DNA from: Bin103 sp002238925
GTDB taxonomy: Bacteria > Spirochaetota > Spirochaetia > SZUA-6 > Bin103
Length of the DNA: 64,000 nucleotides
Assembly (NCBI GenBank): GCA_965208065.1
Contig: OZ242313.1
Coordinates: forward strand, 4,216,001-4,280,000
Reading direction: 5' to 3'
A model generated the notes under the pieces. It was not told the DNA's origin, ran no database searches, and saw nothing but the letters and a program-made list of their open reading frames with translations. This document shows, one piece after another, positions 8,796 to 16,536 of this stretch; position 1 is the first letter of the stretch; every line of letters begins with the position of its first letter. Position numbers and translations under genes: made by a program.

Positions 8796-9764
8796 ATGGG
8801 CGAGTTTGATTTTCACGGCCACTTCGGACGCCTGCAGGAGTCCTGCCCGGCGGAGTTTGTATTCCGCGGAACTGCGGCTGACGACGTGCGGGCGTGGCAG
8901 CAGCCGTTCCGTGCCCGGCTGCGCGAAGTTCTTGGGATGGTGAACCTGGAGCGGGATCTCGCCGGCCACGTGCCCGATGCGGAGATGCTGGACAGCACCG
9001 ACATGGGCTCCTACACGCGGGAGTCGTGGCGCATCCGCACCGAGCCGACGGTGCCGCTGCCGTGTTACCTGCTGCGGCCCAAGGACGCGCCGCCGGACCC
9101 GCCGCTGGTGCTCACCCCGCACGGCCACGGCCATCCGCACGTGTACGTGGGGCTATTCGACAGTCCGGAGGAGGAGGCGCAGATCAGCGAGGGCGAGCGC
9201 GACATCGCCGTGCAGGCGGTGCAGCAGGGCTACCTGGTGATCGCGCCCACCACGCGCGCGTTCGGCGACACCCGTGCGCCGGCGGACAAGGAGAAGGGCG
9301 CCGTGTCCTCCTGCCGGCTGCAACTGATGCACGACCTGCTGCTCGGGCGCACGCCGATCGGCGACCGCGTCTGGGACATGTCACGGCTGATCGACTGGGC
9401 GATAGAGCACCAGGGCGTGGACCCGGCTCGCATCGCCATTACCGGCAACTCCGGCGGCGGCACCGTGTCGCTGTTCGCGGCCGCGTGCGACACGCGCATC
9501 TCGGTGGCGGTGCCGGGCTGCTACTTCAACACCTTCGCCGGCAGCATCGGCTCGATCATCCACTGCGACTGCAACTACGTGCCCGGCATCCTGCGCCTCG
9601 GCGAGATGCACGACATCGCCGGCCTCACCGCTCCGCGCCCCTTCCTGGCCGTCGCCGGCCGTGACGACCCCATCTTCCCGGTCGCCCATACCCGGGCCGC
9701 CTTTGAGCAACTCGTCAGAATCTACCGCGCCGCCGGAGTCCGGGGCCGCTGCGAGCAACTCTGA
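8796..9764 (+). CDS. Alpha/beta hydrolase of the acetyl-xylan-esterase/Abhydrolase_7 type, C-terminus lost
   Basis: Probable carboxylester hydrolase, starting at ATG 8796 after CAGGAG. The oxyanion/HGH region is LTPHGHGHPHVYVG, the nucleophile elbow is ITGNSGGG (Ser about 219), and the acid is in AGRDDPIFP (Asp about 290). The frame ends at 9764 inside an imperfect tandem duplication (about 9705-9747 copied at 9753-9792), and the expected C-terminal strand with the catalytic histidine is absent. The missing end, GGHRYYKERVWPFIAKAFG, is found just downstream in another frame (see 9806-9886). The encoded protein therefore lacks its catalytic His and is probably inactive, unless this is an assembly error. 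Confidence 0.75.
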   Translation: MGEFDFHGHFGRLQESCPAEFVFRGTAADDVRAWQQPFRARLREVLGMVNLERDLAGHVPDAEMLDSTDMGSYTRESWRIRTEPTVPLPCYLLRPKDAPPDPPLVLTPHGHGHPHVYVGLFDSPEEEAQISEGERDIAVQAVQQGYLVIAPTTRAFGDTRAPADKEKGAVSSCRLQLMHDLLLGRTPIGDRVWDMSRLIDWAIEHQGVDPARIAITGNSGGGTVSLFAAACDTRISVAVPGCYFNTFAGSIGSIIHCDCNYVPGILRLGEMHDIAGLTAPRPFLAVAGRDDPIFPVAHTRAAFEQLVRIYRAAGVRGRCEQL

Positions 9765-9805
9765 ATCTACCGCGCCGCCGGAGTCCGGGGCCGGCGAGCT
9801 GTACG

Positions 9806-9886
9806 GGCGGCCACCGCTACTACAAGGAGCGGGTCTGGCCCTTCATCGCAAAGGCATTCGGATCGCGAGGAGCGAGGGCCCGATGA
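9806..9886 (+). pseudogene. Detached 3' end of the esterase gene
   Basis: This out-of-frame segment encodes GGHRYYKERVWPFIAKAFG and ends in a TGA at 9884-9886. It is the usual C-terminus of the esterase family, with the catalytic His at 9812-9814. Its stop overlaps the ATG of the next gene as ATGA, the typical coupling seen across this cluster, which supports the idea that the esterase reading frame originally ended here. It is separated from its gene by the tandem duplication and a frame change. Confidence 0.65.
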
Positions 9887-11094
9887 ACGTGCTGTTCTTT
9901 CACCTGATGCCGTACGCCGAGTTGCCGGACGACTTTCGCGAGCGGCATCCGTCGATCTGGGTGGACATCGACTCGCGGCTGTTCGACCCGCAGCGCGGCG
10001 GGGCGATGTACAACGACTACCTGGACGAACTGGAGGATGCGGCGCGGCTGGGCTTCGACGGGGTGTGCGTGAACGAGCACCACGCCAACGGCTACGGCAT
10101 GATGCCGTCGCCCAACCTGATGGCGGCGGTTCTGGCGCGCGGTACGAGGCAGGGCGCCATCTGCGTGATGGGCAACGCGGCGGCGCTGTACGACCCGCCC
10201 ACCCGGGTGGCGGAGGAGATGGCGATGCTGGACTGCATATCGGGCGGGCGGCTGATCGCCGGGCTGCCGCTCGGCACGCCGATGGACACCTGCTACGCCT
10301 ACGGCCAGAACCCGAGCATGGTGCGCGACCGCTACCTGGAGGCGTGCGACCTGATCGTGCGCGCTTGGCAGGAGCGCGACCCGTTTCCGTTCGCCGGGCG
10401 CTTCTACCAGCAGCGCTACGTGAACTGCTGGCCGCGCCCGGTGCAGCAGCCGCGGCCGCCGATCTGGGTGCCGGGCGGCGGCGCGCCGGAGACCTGGCGC
10501 ATGTGCGGCGAGCGCGGCTACGTGTACGCGGCGCTGTCCTACTTCGGCTACCAGACCGCGCGCGGCGTGCTGAAGGGATACTGGGCGGAGTTAGAGCGCC
10601 AGGGCCTGGAGCCCAACCCGTTCCAGGCCGGCTACCTGCAACTGGTCGGCGTCGCGGAGACGAAGCGCGAGGCACTGGAGATGTACCGCGAGCCGGCCGA
10701 GTATTTCTACGCCAACTGCCTGCACACCAACCCGCGCTTCGCGGTGCCGCCCGGCTACGCCACCGAGGCGTCGGTGCGGTTCCGCGCCCGGCAGGCCAAT
10801 GCCGGCAACCCGGTGGCCCAGTTCACCACCGCGCCAAGCTACGAGCAGATCCTGGAGCGCGGCTACCTGCTGGTCGGCACGCCGGACGAGGTGGCCGAGC
10901 GGCTGCGCGAAATCGCGGTGGACCTGAACATCGGCCAGCTCATGCTGCTGTTGCATTTCGGCAACATGGGCCGCGACCTGACGCGCACCAACACCGAGCT
11001 GTTCGCCAGCGGCGTGCTGCCGCAGATCCGCGACCTGTTCACCGACGAGTGGCAGGACCACTGGTGGCCGGCCGCCGCTGCGAGGGAAGCGTGA
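9883..11094 (+). CDS. LLM class flavin-dependent oxidoreductase
   Basis: Luciferase-like flavin monooxygenase of 403 residues. ATG 9883 has GAGGAGCGAGGG upstream. Typical stretches are MNVLFFHLMPYAELPDDF, GFDGVCVNEHHANGYG, LDCISGGRLIAGLPLGT and RPPIWVPGGGAPETW, followed by an extended C-terminal region with YLLVGTPDEVAERL. It lies in a peptide-transporter cluster between an esterase and an alpha/beta hydrolase, which suggests degradation of an imported substrate. The flavin partner (an FMN reductase or F420 system) is not in the window. The next gene starts within its stop codon (GTGA overlap). Confidence 0.88.
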   Translation: MNVLFFHLMPYAELPDDFRERHPSIWVDIDSRLFDPQRGGAMYNDYLDELEDAARLGFDGVCVNEHHANGYGMMPSPNLMAAVLARGTRQGAICVMGNAAALYDPPTRVAEEMAMLDCISGGRLIAGLPLGTPMDTCYAYGQNPSMVRDRYLEACDLIVRAWQERDPFPFAGRFYQQRYVNCWPRPVQQPRPPIWVPGGGAPETWRMCGERGYVYAALSYFGYQTARGVLKGYWAELERQGLEPNPFQAGYLQLVGVAETKREALEMYREPAEYFYANCLHTNPRFAVPPGYATEASVRFRARQANAGNPVAQFTTAPSYEQILERGYLLVGTPDEVAERLREIAVDLNIGQLMLLLHFGNMGRDLTRTNTELFASGVLPQIRDLFTDEWQDHWWPAAAAREA

Positions 11095-12098
11095 GCTTGT
11101 CAGCGTGCCCGGCGCCGAGGCAGGCGGGCGATACCGGCGCACGGACGGCGCCGCCCGAGCCGCTCCGACCGGCCGCCCCGCCGCAGGAGCCGTCAGTCGC
11201 GCCGCGAGAACCAGACGCCGCACCACAGAAACCGTGGGCCGCGCCGCATGGACCAGCCGACTCGGCGCGAATACCAGACGCCTCGGAGCGGAGCGCAGCC
11301 ATGTCGCCACAGGACGGTTGCGCCGCGCCCAGGGATCGCTCGGTCACGGTCGCGGGGGTGGCCTGCCGCGTGTGGGAGCAAGGATCGGGGCCGCCGCTGA
11401 CCTTCCTGCCCGGCATCGGGGGGTTGCCGCGCTGGAGCGCATTTCTCGACGCCCTGGCGCAGGGTCGGCGGGTCGTGGCGCCGAGTGTGCCGGGATTCCC
11501 GGGATCAGCGGCGCTGCCCGAACTGGACGACCAGCTCGACTGGCTGCTGGCAACCCACGACCTGCTGCAGGCATGCGGCGGGGCGGGTAGCGACCTGGTG
11601 GCGGTATCGGTAGGCGCCGCCCTGGCCGCCGATGTGGCGGCGGTGTGGTCCGGCGCCGTGCGGCGGTTGGTGCTGGTGTCGCCGCTGGGTCTGTTCGACG
11701 CTGCCGACCCGAGCACCGACATCTTCGCGCAACCGGCGGGTGGGCTCGGCAAACTGCTGTGCAGCGACCCGGCGCGCTTCGACGCGCACGTTGCGCTGCC
11801 GGACGGCGGCGACCGCGTGGAGTGGACGGTGCAGCAGGCGCGCGCCCAGGAGGCGGCGGCGCGCCTGTTGTGGCCGGTGGGGGACACGCGGCTGGCGCGC
11901 CGCCTGCCCCGCGTCACGCAGCCTGCGCTACTGGTGTTCGGGCAGGAGGATCGGGTGCTGCCCCCCTCTTACCGGCAGCGCTTTCAGACAGCCCTACCGC
12001 ACGCGCGGCTGGAGGTGGTCGCCGGGGCCGGCCACTTGGTGGACCTCGATGCACCGTGCGCCCTGGCCAACCTGGTAGAGGAGTTTCTGCGCTCCTGA
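11091..12098 (+). CDS. Alpha/beta hydrolase with Pro/Ala-rich N-terminal repeat
   Basis: GTG 11091 overlaps the previous stop (GTGA) and follows GAGGGAAG. An alternative ATG at 11301 would drop the first 70 residues. Those residues are low-complexity and contain degenerate seven-residue repeats of the type AP-x-x-P-x-A (APREPDA, APQKPWA, APHGPAD). The hydrolase core begins near residue 85 with VAGVACRVWEQG and has the nucleophile Ser about 173 in VSVGAAL, where the usual first Gly of GxSxG is replaced, the acid in FGQEDRVLPP and the His in GAGHLVDLDAP. It probably acts on a small ester or lactone made or imported by the cluster. Confidence 0.8.
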   Translation: MSLSACPAPRQAGDTGARTAPPEPLRPAAPPQEPSVAPREPDAAPQKPWAAPHGPADSARIPDASERSAAMSPQDGCAAPRDRSVTVAGVACRVWEQGSGPPLTFLPGIGGLPRWSAFLDALAQGRRVVAPSVPGFPGSAALPELDDQLDWLLATHDLLQACGGAGSDLVAVSVGAALAADVAAVWSGAVRRLVLVSPLGLFDAADPSTDIFAQPAGGLGKLLCSDPARFDAHVALPDGGDRVEWTVQQARAQEAAARLLWPVGDTRLARRLPRVTQPALLVFGQEDRVLPPSYRQRFQTALPHARLEVVAGAGHLVDLDAPCALANLVEEFLRS

Positions 12099-12157
12099 AC
12101 GGCGTCTTGCCAATTATTGTCATCCCGCTTACGCTGCGCGACGTGAACACCACCACC

Positions 12158-12388
12158 ATGAATATCTCGCTGCCGGCAACGCTCAAGTCGTTCGTGGACG
12201 AACAGGTTGCCGGGCGCGGATTCGGAACCTGCAGCGAGTACGTCCGCGCACTGATCCGTCACGATCAGGATCGCCAGCATCTGCGCCGGTTACTGCTGGA
12301 AGGTGCCGAGTCGGCGGCGGCGGGACCGGTGGACGCGGGCTACTTCGATGACCTGAGAGACCGCGTTCGGTCACGATCGCGCGCTTGA
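12158..12388 (+). CDS. ParD-type antitoxin
   Basis: Small antitoxin of about 76 residues (ATG 12158; a GTG at 12143 would add MNTTT). The N-terminus MNISLPATLKSFVDEQVA followed by CSEYVRALIR is the ribbon-helix-helix DNA-binding domain of the ParD family. The C-terminal half (LLEGAESAAAGPVDAGYFDD) is the usual toxin-wrapping arm. The stop codon overlaps the start of the toxin gene (TTGA), the normal arrangement in parDE operons. It is expected to neutralise the toxin and repress its own promoter. Confidence 0.88.
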   Translation: MNISLPATLKSFVDEQVAGRGFGTCSEYVRALIRHDQDRQHLRRLLLEGAESAAAGPVDAGYFDDLRDRVRSRSRA

Positions 12389-12672
12389 CAGCCAAGCCGG
12401 TCGTTCCCCGAGCGAGTGCCATTCGCGACGTGGACGAAGCGCATGCCGCGCTCGGCTTCATCGACGAACTCGAAAGAGCCTACCGGCACATTGCGCAATT
12501 TTCCGCGTCAGGGTCATCCCGCTATGCATCGGAACTGGACGTGCCGGGACTGCGCTCCTGGCCCCTCCGGCGCTACCCTTACGTGGTGTTCTACCGCGCG
12601 CAGGGCGGCCACATCGACGTGTGGCGCGTGCTGCACGGCCGGCGCGACATTGCCGCATGGCTGCGGGAATGA
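12385..12672 (+). CDS. ParE/RelE-family toxin
   Basis: A 95-residue protein starting at TTG 12385, overlapping the antitoxin stop by four bases. The helical hairpin FIDELERAYRHIAQF and the C-terminal strands YPYVVFYR and HIDVWRVLHGRRDI are characteristic of the ParE/RelE fold. ParE proteins poison DNA gyrase and RelE proteins cut mRNA on the ribosome; this one is closer to ParE by its partner type and the VLHGRRD end. It forms a module with the preceding antitoxin. Confidence 0.87.
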   Translation: MTAKPVVPRASAIRDVDEAHAALGFIDELERAYRHIAQFSASGSSRYASELDVPGLRSWPLRRYPYVVFYRAQGGHIDVWRVLHGRRDIAAWLRE

Positions 12673-12705
12673 ACGCGCCGGCACCATGACCCGGACGACC
12701 CGGGA

Positions 12706-14373
12706 TTACCGGTCAGCCGACAGCAGGGCCGCGACGGCGGCGTCGCCGCGGCCAACGGCGCTCTCTTGGGGTGTCTGCCCGCGGGAGTCACGGGCCGTGA
12801 GGTCCGCGCCCGCCTCGAGAAGCGCGGCGATCACCGGCTCCAGGTGGTCGGTGTCGTCGCGCAGGTGGTGGAGCGGCGAGCCGCCGTCCGGCAAAGGGCC
12901 GGTAGCGAACTCGGGATGCTCCTTCAGGTACCGCCGCAGCGCCTCGATCCTGCCAAAGGAGATCAGGTCGAACCCGTCCGGGCAGTGCTCGAGCAGGTAG
13001 TCGCGCATTGCGGCGTTGCCGGCGTGGTTGGCCCACCCGGCCGGCGTCGACTCGAAGTTGGCATCGCGCAGCGGGCGGGCGCCGTGCGCAACGAGAACTT
13101 CGGCGGCGGCGCGCTGGTCGTTCCAGGCCGCCTGGTGCAGGGCGGTGGTGCCATCCTCCGCGGCGGCGTTCGGATCGGCGCCGAGGCTGAGCAGGCAGCG
13201 CACGGCGGCAACGTTGCCGAGGGACGCGGCCGCCTGCAGCGTACCGGAGTCGTTGTTCAGGCTGCCGGGCGCATCTTCGAGCGCGGCGCGGGCGACGGCC
13301 TCGTCGCCGCTCATGCAGGCGGCGCGGAAGCGGTGCTCCGGGCTCAGTTCGCCCGGCTCGGCGCCGGCGCGCACCAGCATCCGTGCGATCTCGCCGAAGC
13401 CGTTCAGGAGCGCGTTCTCGTGGTGAGTGCGCCCGTCGTAGTAGTTGATGCCGCCGGGATCAGCGCCATGGCTGAGCAGCAGTTCGACCCGCTCGGTGAA
13501 TCCCTTGGTGACCGCGTAGCCGAGGATGAAGTCGAGCGTCCCGACCCGGTTGTCGGTCTTCCAGTTGACCCGGTGCTCCGCGGTGAGGCCGCGCTCGATC
13601 AGGAGCCGGAGCCAGCGGTTGTCGGGCCGGAAGATGGTGTTGTAAAGGCCCTGGGCGTCGTTCGGATCGGCGCCGGCGTCGAGCAGCAGCGTGGCCAGAT
13701 CCCAGGCATGCGCGTGCGGCGGCTGGCTGACGATGCCGCCCTCTCCTTCGCCCATCGCCCCGGTGAGGGCGGTGAACCGGTAGGTGCCGTCCCACATGTG
13801 GTGCGCGTTCGGGTCCGCCCCGCTGTCGAGCAGCAACCGGGCGCACGCCACGGAGTCGGCGTCGGGAAGCTGCTCGGTGACCCGCGAGTAACACAGGTAG
13901 AGCAGCGGCGGCCAGTTGCGCGGCCCGCCCGGAGCCGAAGCGCGGCCCGGATCCTCCTCCAGCAGCCGCCGCAGGGCGCCGGTGTTGGCGGTAGCCGCAG
14001 CGGCAAGCGCGTCGGCCTCCGCAAGCGCAGGCCGCGCCGCCAGCATCGCCTTGGCCCGGTCGATGCGCTCCACGGAATCATTGCCGTAGGTCAGGCACGC
14101 AAAATCCAGGAACTGCGCCACCTCGTCGTTCCGGGACGTGGCGACAAGCCCCTCAATGTGTTCCGACAACCGGCGCCAACTCGCAAACCCGTACTCGCGG
14201 GCGACCACAAGCTGGGCATCGGCGAGCACCGCGAACTTGGCCGGGCGGGGATGATGCCCCTGGATGCGCGCGCGAACGCTGGCGGGGTCGTCGCGGTGCA
14301 GGCGCAGAAGCTGCTTGGCCTGCTTTTTGACGCTGGCCAGACTTGGCCGCGGCGGTAATGAGTGAACGGACAT
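12706..14373 (-). CDS. Ankyrin-repeat protein
   Basis: A 555-residue protein. The ATG at 14373 is preceded by GGGAGGAGG, so it was preferred over a longer frame starting near 14496. The N-terminus (SVKKQAKQLLRLHRDD, then REYGFASWRRL) is the helical region often found in front of bacterial ankyrin arrays. Ankyrin units follow, with repeated cores such as LLLDSGADPNAHH, LLLDAGADPNDAQ, LLLSHGADPG, LLSLGADPNAAAEDGTTAL and LLEAGADLTARDSRGQTP. No signal peptide or membrane segment is visible, so a cytoplasmic scaffold or a secreted effector are both possible. Partners are unknown. Confidence 0.88.
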   Translation of the reverse strand: MSVHSLPPRPSLASVKKQAKQLLRLHRDDPASVRARIQGHHPRPAKFAVLADAQLVVAREYGFASWRRLSEHIEGLVATSRNDEVAQFLDFACLTYGNDSVERIDRAKAMLAARPALAEADALAAAATANTGALRRLLEEDPGRASAPGGPRNWPPLLYLCYSRVTEQLPDADSVACARLLLDSGADPNAHHMWDGTYRFTALTGAMGEGEGGIVSQPPHAHAWDLATLLLDAGADPNDAQGLYNTIFRPDNRWLRLLIERGLTAEHRVNWKTDNRVGTLDFILGYAVTKGFTERVELLLSHGADPGGINYYDGRTHHENALLNGFGEIARMLVRAGAEPGELSPEHRFRAACMSGDEAVARAALEDAPGSLNNDSGTLQAAASLGNVAAVRCLLSLGADPNAAAEDGTTALHQAAWNDQRAAAEVLVAHGARPLRDANFESTPAGWANHAGNAAMRDYLLEHCPDGFDLISFGRIEALRRYLKEHPEFATGPLPDGGSPLHHLRDDTDHLEPVIAALLEAGADLTARDSRGQTPQESAVGRGDAAVAALLSADR

Positions 14374-14603
14374 GAAACCTCCTCCCATGCTGCCTGTGTC
14401 CGCCGTCAGGCCGAAAGAAGGTAATGGTTTGACTCGGAACCGAGAGGTGGGAGTTGTTCCCTTTCCGCGGACTGGACGCACCCCCGCCGTGCGCACGCCC
14501 AGCGAACCACGTCTACCAGCATCGGGTCAAGAGGGGTCAAGAGGCAGCGTTGCCTCATCTAGCGGTCAGCGGCGGTCAGCCGGTGGTGCCCGCCCGGTGG
14601 TTC

Positions 14604-14640
14604 TGTTGACCAATCATACACACACGTGTACACATACACA
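14604..14640 (+). promoter_or_regulatory. Candidate promoter/operator of the VapBC module
   Basis: Just before vapB lies an AC/GT-rich stretch containing the palindromes ACACGTGT (14622-14629) and TGTACA (14627-14632). A TTGACC at 14606 is a possible -35. VapB dimers usually bind palindromes next to their own start, so autoregulation is plausible. The -10 match is weak. Confidence 0.35.
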
Positions 14641-14642
14641 GT

Positions 14643-14888
14643 ATGGCAACGAAGACGATTTCCATCGATCTGGAGGCATATGAGCGGTTGCGGAGCGCGC
14701 GCCGGTCCCCTGACGACTCGTTCTCGAAGGTTATCAAGCGGGCTATCTGGCCACCCGCGCCGCGCACGGCGGCGGCCATGCTCGTTGCGCTGGACGGCGC
14801 GCCGGTGTTGCACGACTGCGAACTTGACCGCCTGGAGGCGGCACAGCTCGCAGACCCGGTGCCGGAGGATCGGTGGCAGAACGAGTAG
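14643..14888 (+). CDS. VapB-type antitoxin
   Basis: Small protein of 81 residues. The start MATKTISIDLEAYERLR followed by FSKVIKRAIW is the DNA-binding N-terminus typical of VapB antitoxins paired with PIN toxins. The acidic C-terminus (DPVPEDRWQNE) overlaps the next gene by 16 bases. It should neutralise the toxin and autoregulate the operon through the palindromic leader. Confidence 0.8.
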   Translation: MATKTISIDLEAYERLRSARRSPDDSFSKVIKRAIWPPAPRTAAAMLVALDGAPVLHDCELDRLEAAQLADPVPEDRWQNE

Positions 14889-15298
14889 CATTCGACACGA
14901 CGTTCCTCATCGACCTGCAGCGTGAGCGCAGTGCCGCACAACGGGAGCGCGGTCATGGTGATGTGGCCGGCCCGGCGCATCGATTCCTGACGACGGCGCC
15001 CGACCGGGAGCTATACCTGTCGCCGACCGCGCTCGGCGAATTCGCGGAGGGCTTCGACGACCCGGAGCACCCGTTGCTGCGAGCTGTTCGCGACCAACAT
15101 CTCCTGCTGCCGATCGACGAACTGACCGCCCTCGCCTACGGACGCATTGCGCGGGCACTGCGACTCGCGGGCCAGTTGATTGGCACCAACGACCTCTGGA
15201 TCGCGGCGACCAGCGTGCGCTACGTGCTGCCGCTCGTGACCGCCAATGCGGCGCAGTTCTCCCGCGTGTCCGGTCTGGAGGTCATCTCCTACCGCTGA
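14873..15298 (+). CDS. PIN-domain toxin, VapC type
   Basis: A 141-residue ribonuclease-type toxin starting at GTG 14873 inside the antitoxin gene. PIN-domain acidic residues are visible: Asp8 in FDTTFLIDL, the Glu in ALGEFAEGF, the Asp in GTNDLWIAA and a final acidic/polar site in TANAAQFSRV. VapC proteins cut tRNA or rRNA. The 3' end overlaps the convergent dehydrogenase gene by about ten bases. Confidence 0.87.
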   Translation: MAERVAFDTTFLIDLQRERSAAQRERGHGDVAGPAHRFLTTAPDRELYLSPTALGEFAEGFDDPEHPLLRAVRDQHLLLPIDELTALAYGRIARALRLAGQLIGTNDLWIAATSVRYVLPLVTANAAQFSRVSGLEVISYR

Positions 15299-16368
15299 CC
15301 GGCGGCTTTGGCGAAGATGGCGACCAGTTCCGGGCGCAGGGGGTAGCGCAGCGGTTCGCCGGCGAAGTGGCGGCGGGCATCCTCGCACTGGCCGGTGAAC
15401 ACGCCGCGGTGGGCGCCGTAAGTGGTGCCGGCGCGGTGCGGCGTGTGAATTACGTTGGGCAGCGTGCGCAACGGGTCGTCGGGCGGGGGCGGCTCGGGGC
15501 TGAACACGTCCAGGGCGGCGCGCAGCTCGCCCGCCTGCAACCGCTCCAGCAGCGGCGGCTGCTCCACCACCGCCATGCGCGACACCAGCACGAACACCGC
15601 CTCGTTGGGCAGGGAACAGATCACGTCGCGATTGATGATGCCGATCGTCTCCGGGGTGGGCGGGATGGCGATGAAGAATACCTCGCTGCGCGCGGCCATG
15701 GCGGCCAGGTCCTCGGCCTTGCGGCCGCCGGCGGCCGCGATCCGCTCCTCCGGGACGTACGGATCGAACGCTTCCCAGTCGGTGTCGAACGGCGCGAGCA
15801 TGCGCGCCAGGTGGCGGTGGATTTCGCCAAACCCGGCCAGGCCCACGCGCCGCCCCTGCAGGCGGTCGGGGGTTTCCGGCCGCTCGGGCATCTGCTTCCA
15901 GTGCACCCAGCCGTTGTCGCCGACGATCCGGTGCTCCTGCGGGATGTTGCGCAGCGCGGCCAGCCCGAGCGCGAACTCGTACTCCGCCACCCATGGCGAC
16001 ATGCACGGCGCCGTCTCGGTCATGGCGATACCCCGCTCCACCGCCGCCTGCACGTCGATAAAGGCAGCCTGCGTGTAGTGGCAGGTGGAGCCGATATAAC
16101 GCAGCCGCGGCGCCCGCGCCAGGCGCTCGGCGGACAGGTAGCCCATGCCCTGGTCGCCCCAGCCGACCAGTACCAGGCCGTCGGCGTCGGCGAGCGCGGC
16201 GTCCACCTGCGCCGCACGCTCCTCCGCCGTCTGATCCTTGTTCAGGTCGACGTTCACGCGCTCGGCGAACGAATCGAGCACCTCCGCAGCGGCACTGCTC
16301 CAGTGCATGTCATGTGGGTCGCGGGACGCCCCAGGGCCAAACACTGCGACAATTCGGGGACGCGCCAT
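15289..16368 (-). CDS. D-isomer-specific 2-hydroxyacid dehydrogenase, paralogue A
   Basis: NAD(P)-dependent 2-hydroxyacid dehydrogenase or 2-ketoacid reductase, 359 residues. The catalytic set is complete: Arg264 in LVSRMAVVEQ, Glu292 in FSPEPPPP and His311 in HTPHRAG. The nucleotide-binding loop reads GFGEIH (residues 179-184), so the third glycine of GxGxxG is replaced by His. Its sister gene at 17531-18613 has the same loop and is similar throughout (for example YIGSTCHY and SRMAVVEQP), so the two arose by duplication. A dioxygenase gene lies between them on the other strand. GGAGG-like sequence (AAGGAGGTAACC) precedes the ATG. Confidence 0.88.
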   Translation of the reverse strand: MARPRIVAVFGPGASRDPHDMHWSSAAAEVLDSFAERVNVDLNKDQTAEERAAQVDAALADADGLVLVGWGDQGMGYLSAERLARAPRLRYIGSTCHYTQAAFIDVQAAVERGIAMTETAPCMSPWVAEYEFALGLAALRNIPQEHRIVGDNGWVHWKQMPERPETPDRLQGRRVGLAGFGEIHRHLARMLAPFDTDWEAFDPYVPEERIAAAGGRKAEDLAAMAARSEVFFIAIPPTPETIGIINRDVICSLPNEAVFVLVSRMAVVEQPPLLERLQAGELRAALDVFSPEPPPPDDPLRTLPNVIHTPHRAGTTYGAHRGVFTGQCEDARRHFAGEPLRYPLRPELVAIFAKAAGQR

Positions 16369-16536
16369 CGGTTACCTCCTTATGGCGGGACCGGCGCAGT
16401 TTAGCCTGCCGGCGGCGCATGCCGCAGCCCCCGCCGCCGCGGCGCGCGACTCTCGCCCGAGACGCGGTGGACGGACGGGAACCGGTCCTGTTTAATGACT
16501 TGGACGGAGTATCCGGCCACGACGGAGGGCACCACG

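Noticed and set aside
9661..9882. An extended N-terminus for the LLM oxidoreductase beginning at 9661
   Set aside because: The added residues are a Ser/Pro repeat from the tandem duplication; the ATG at 9883 has a good ribosome site and the family's usual start.
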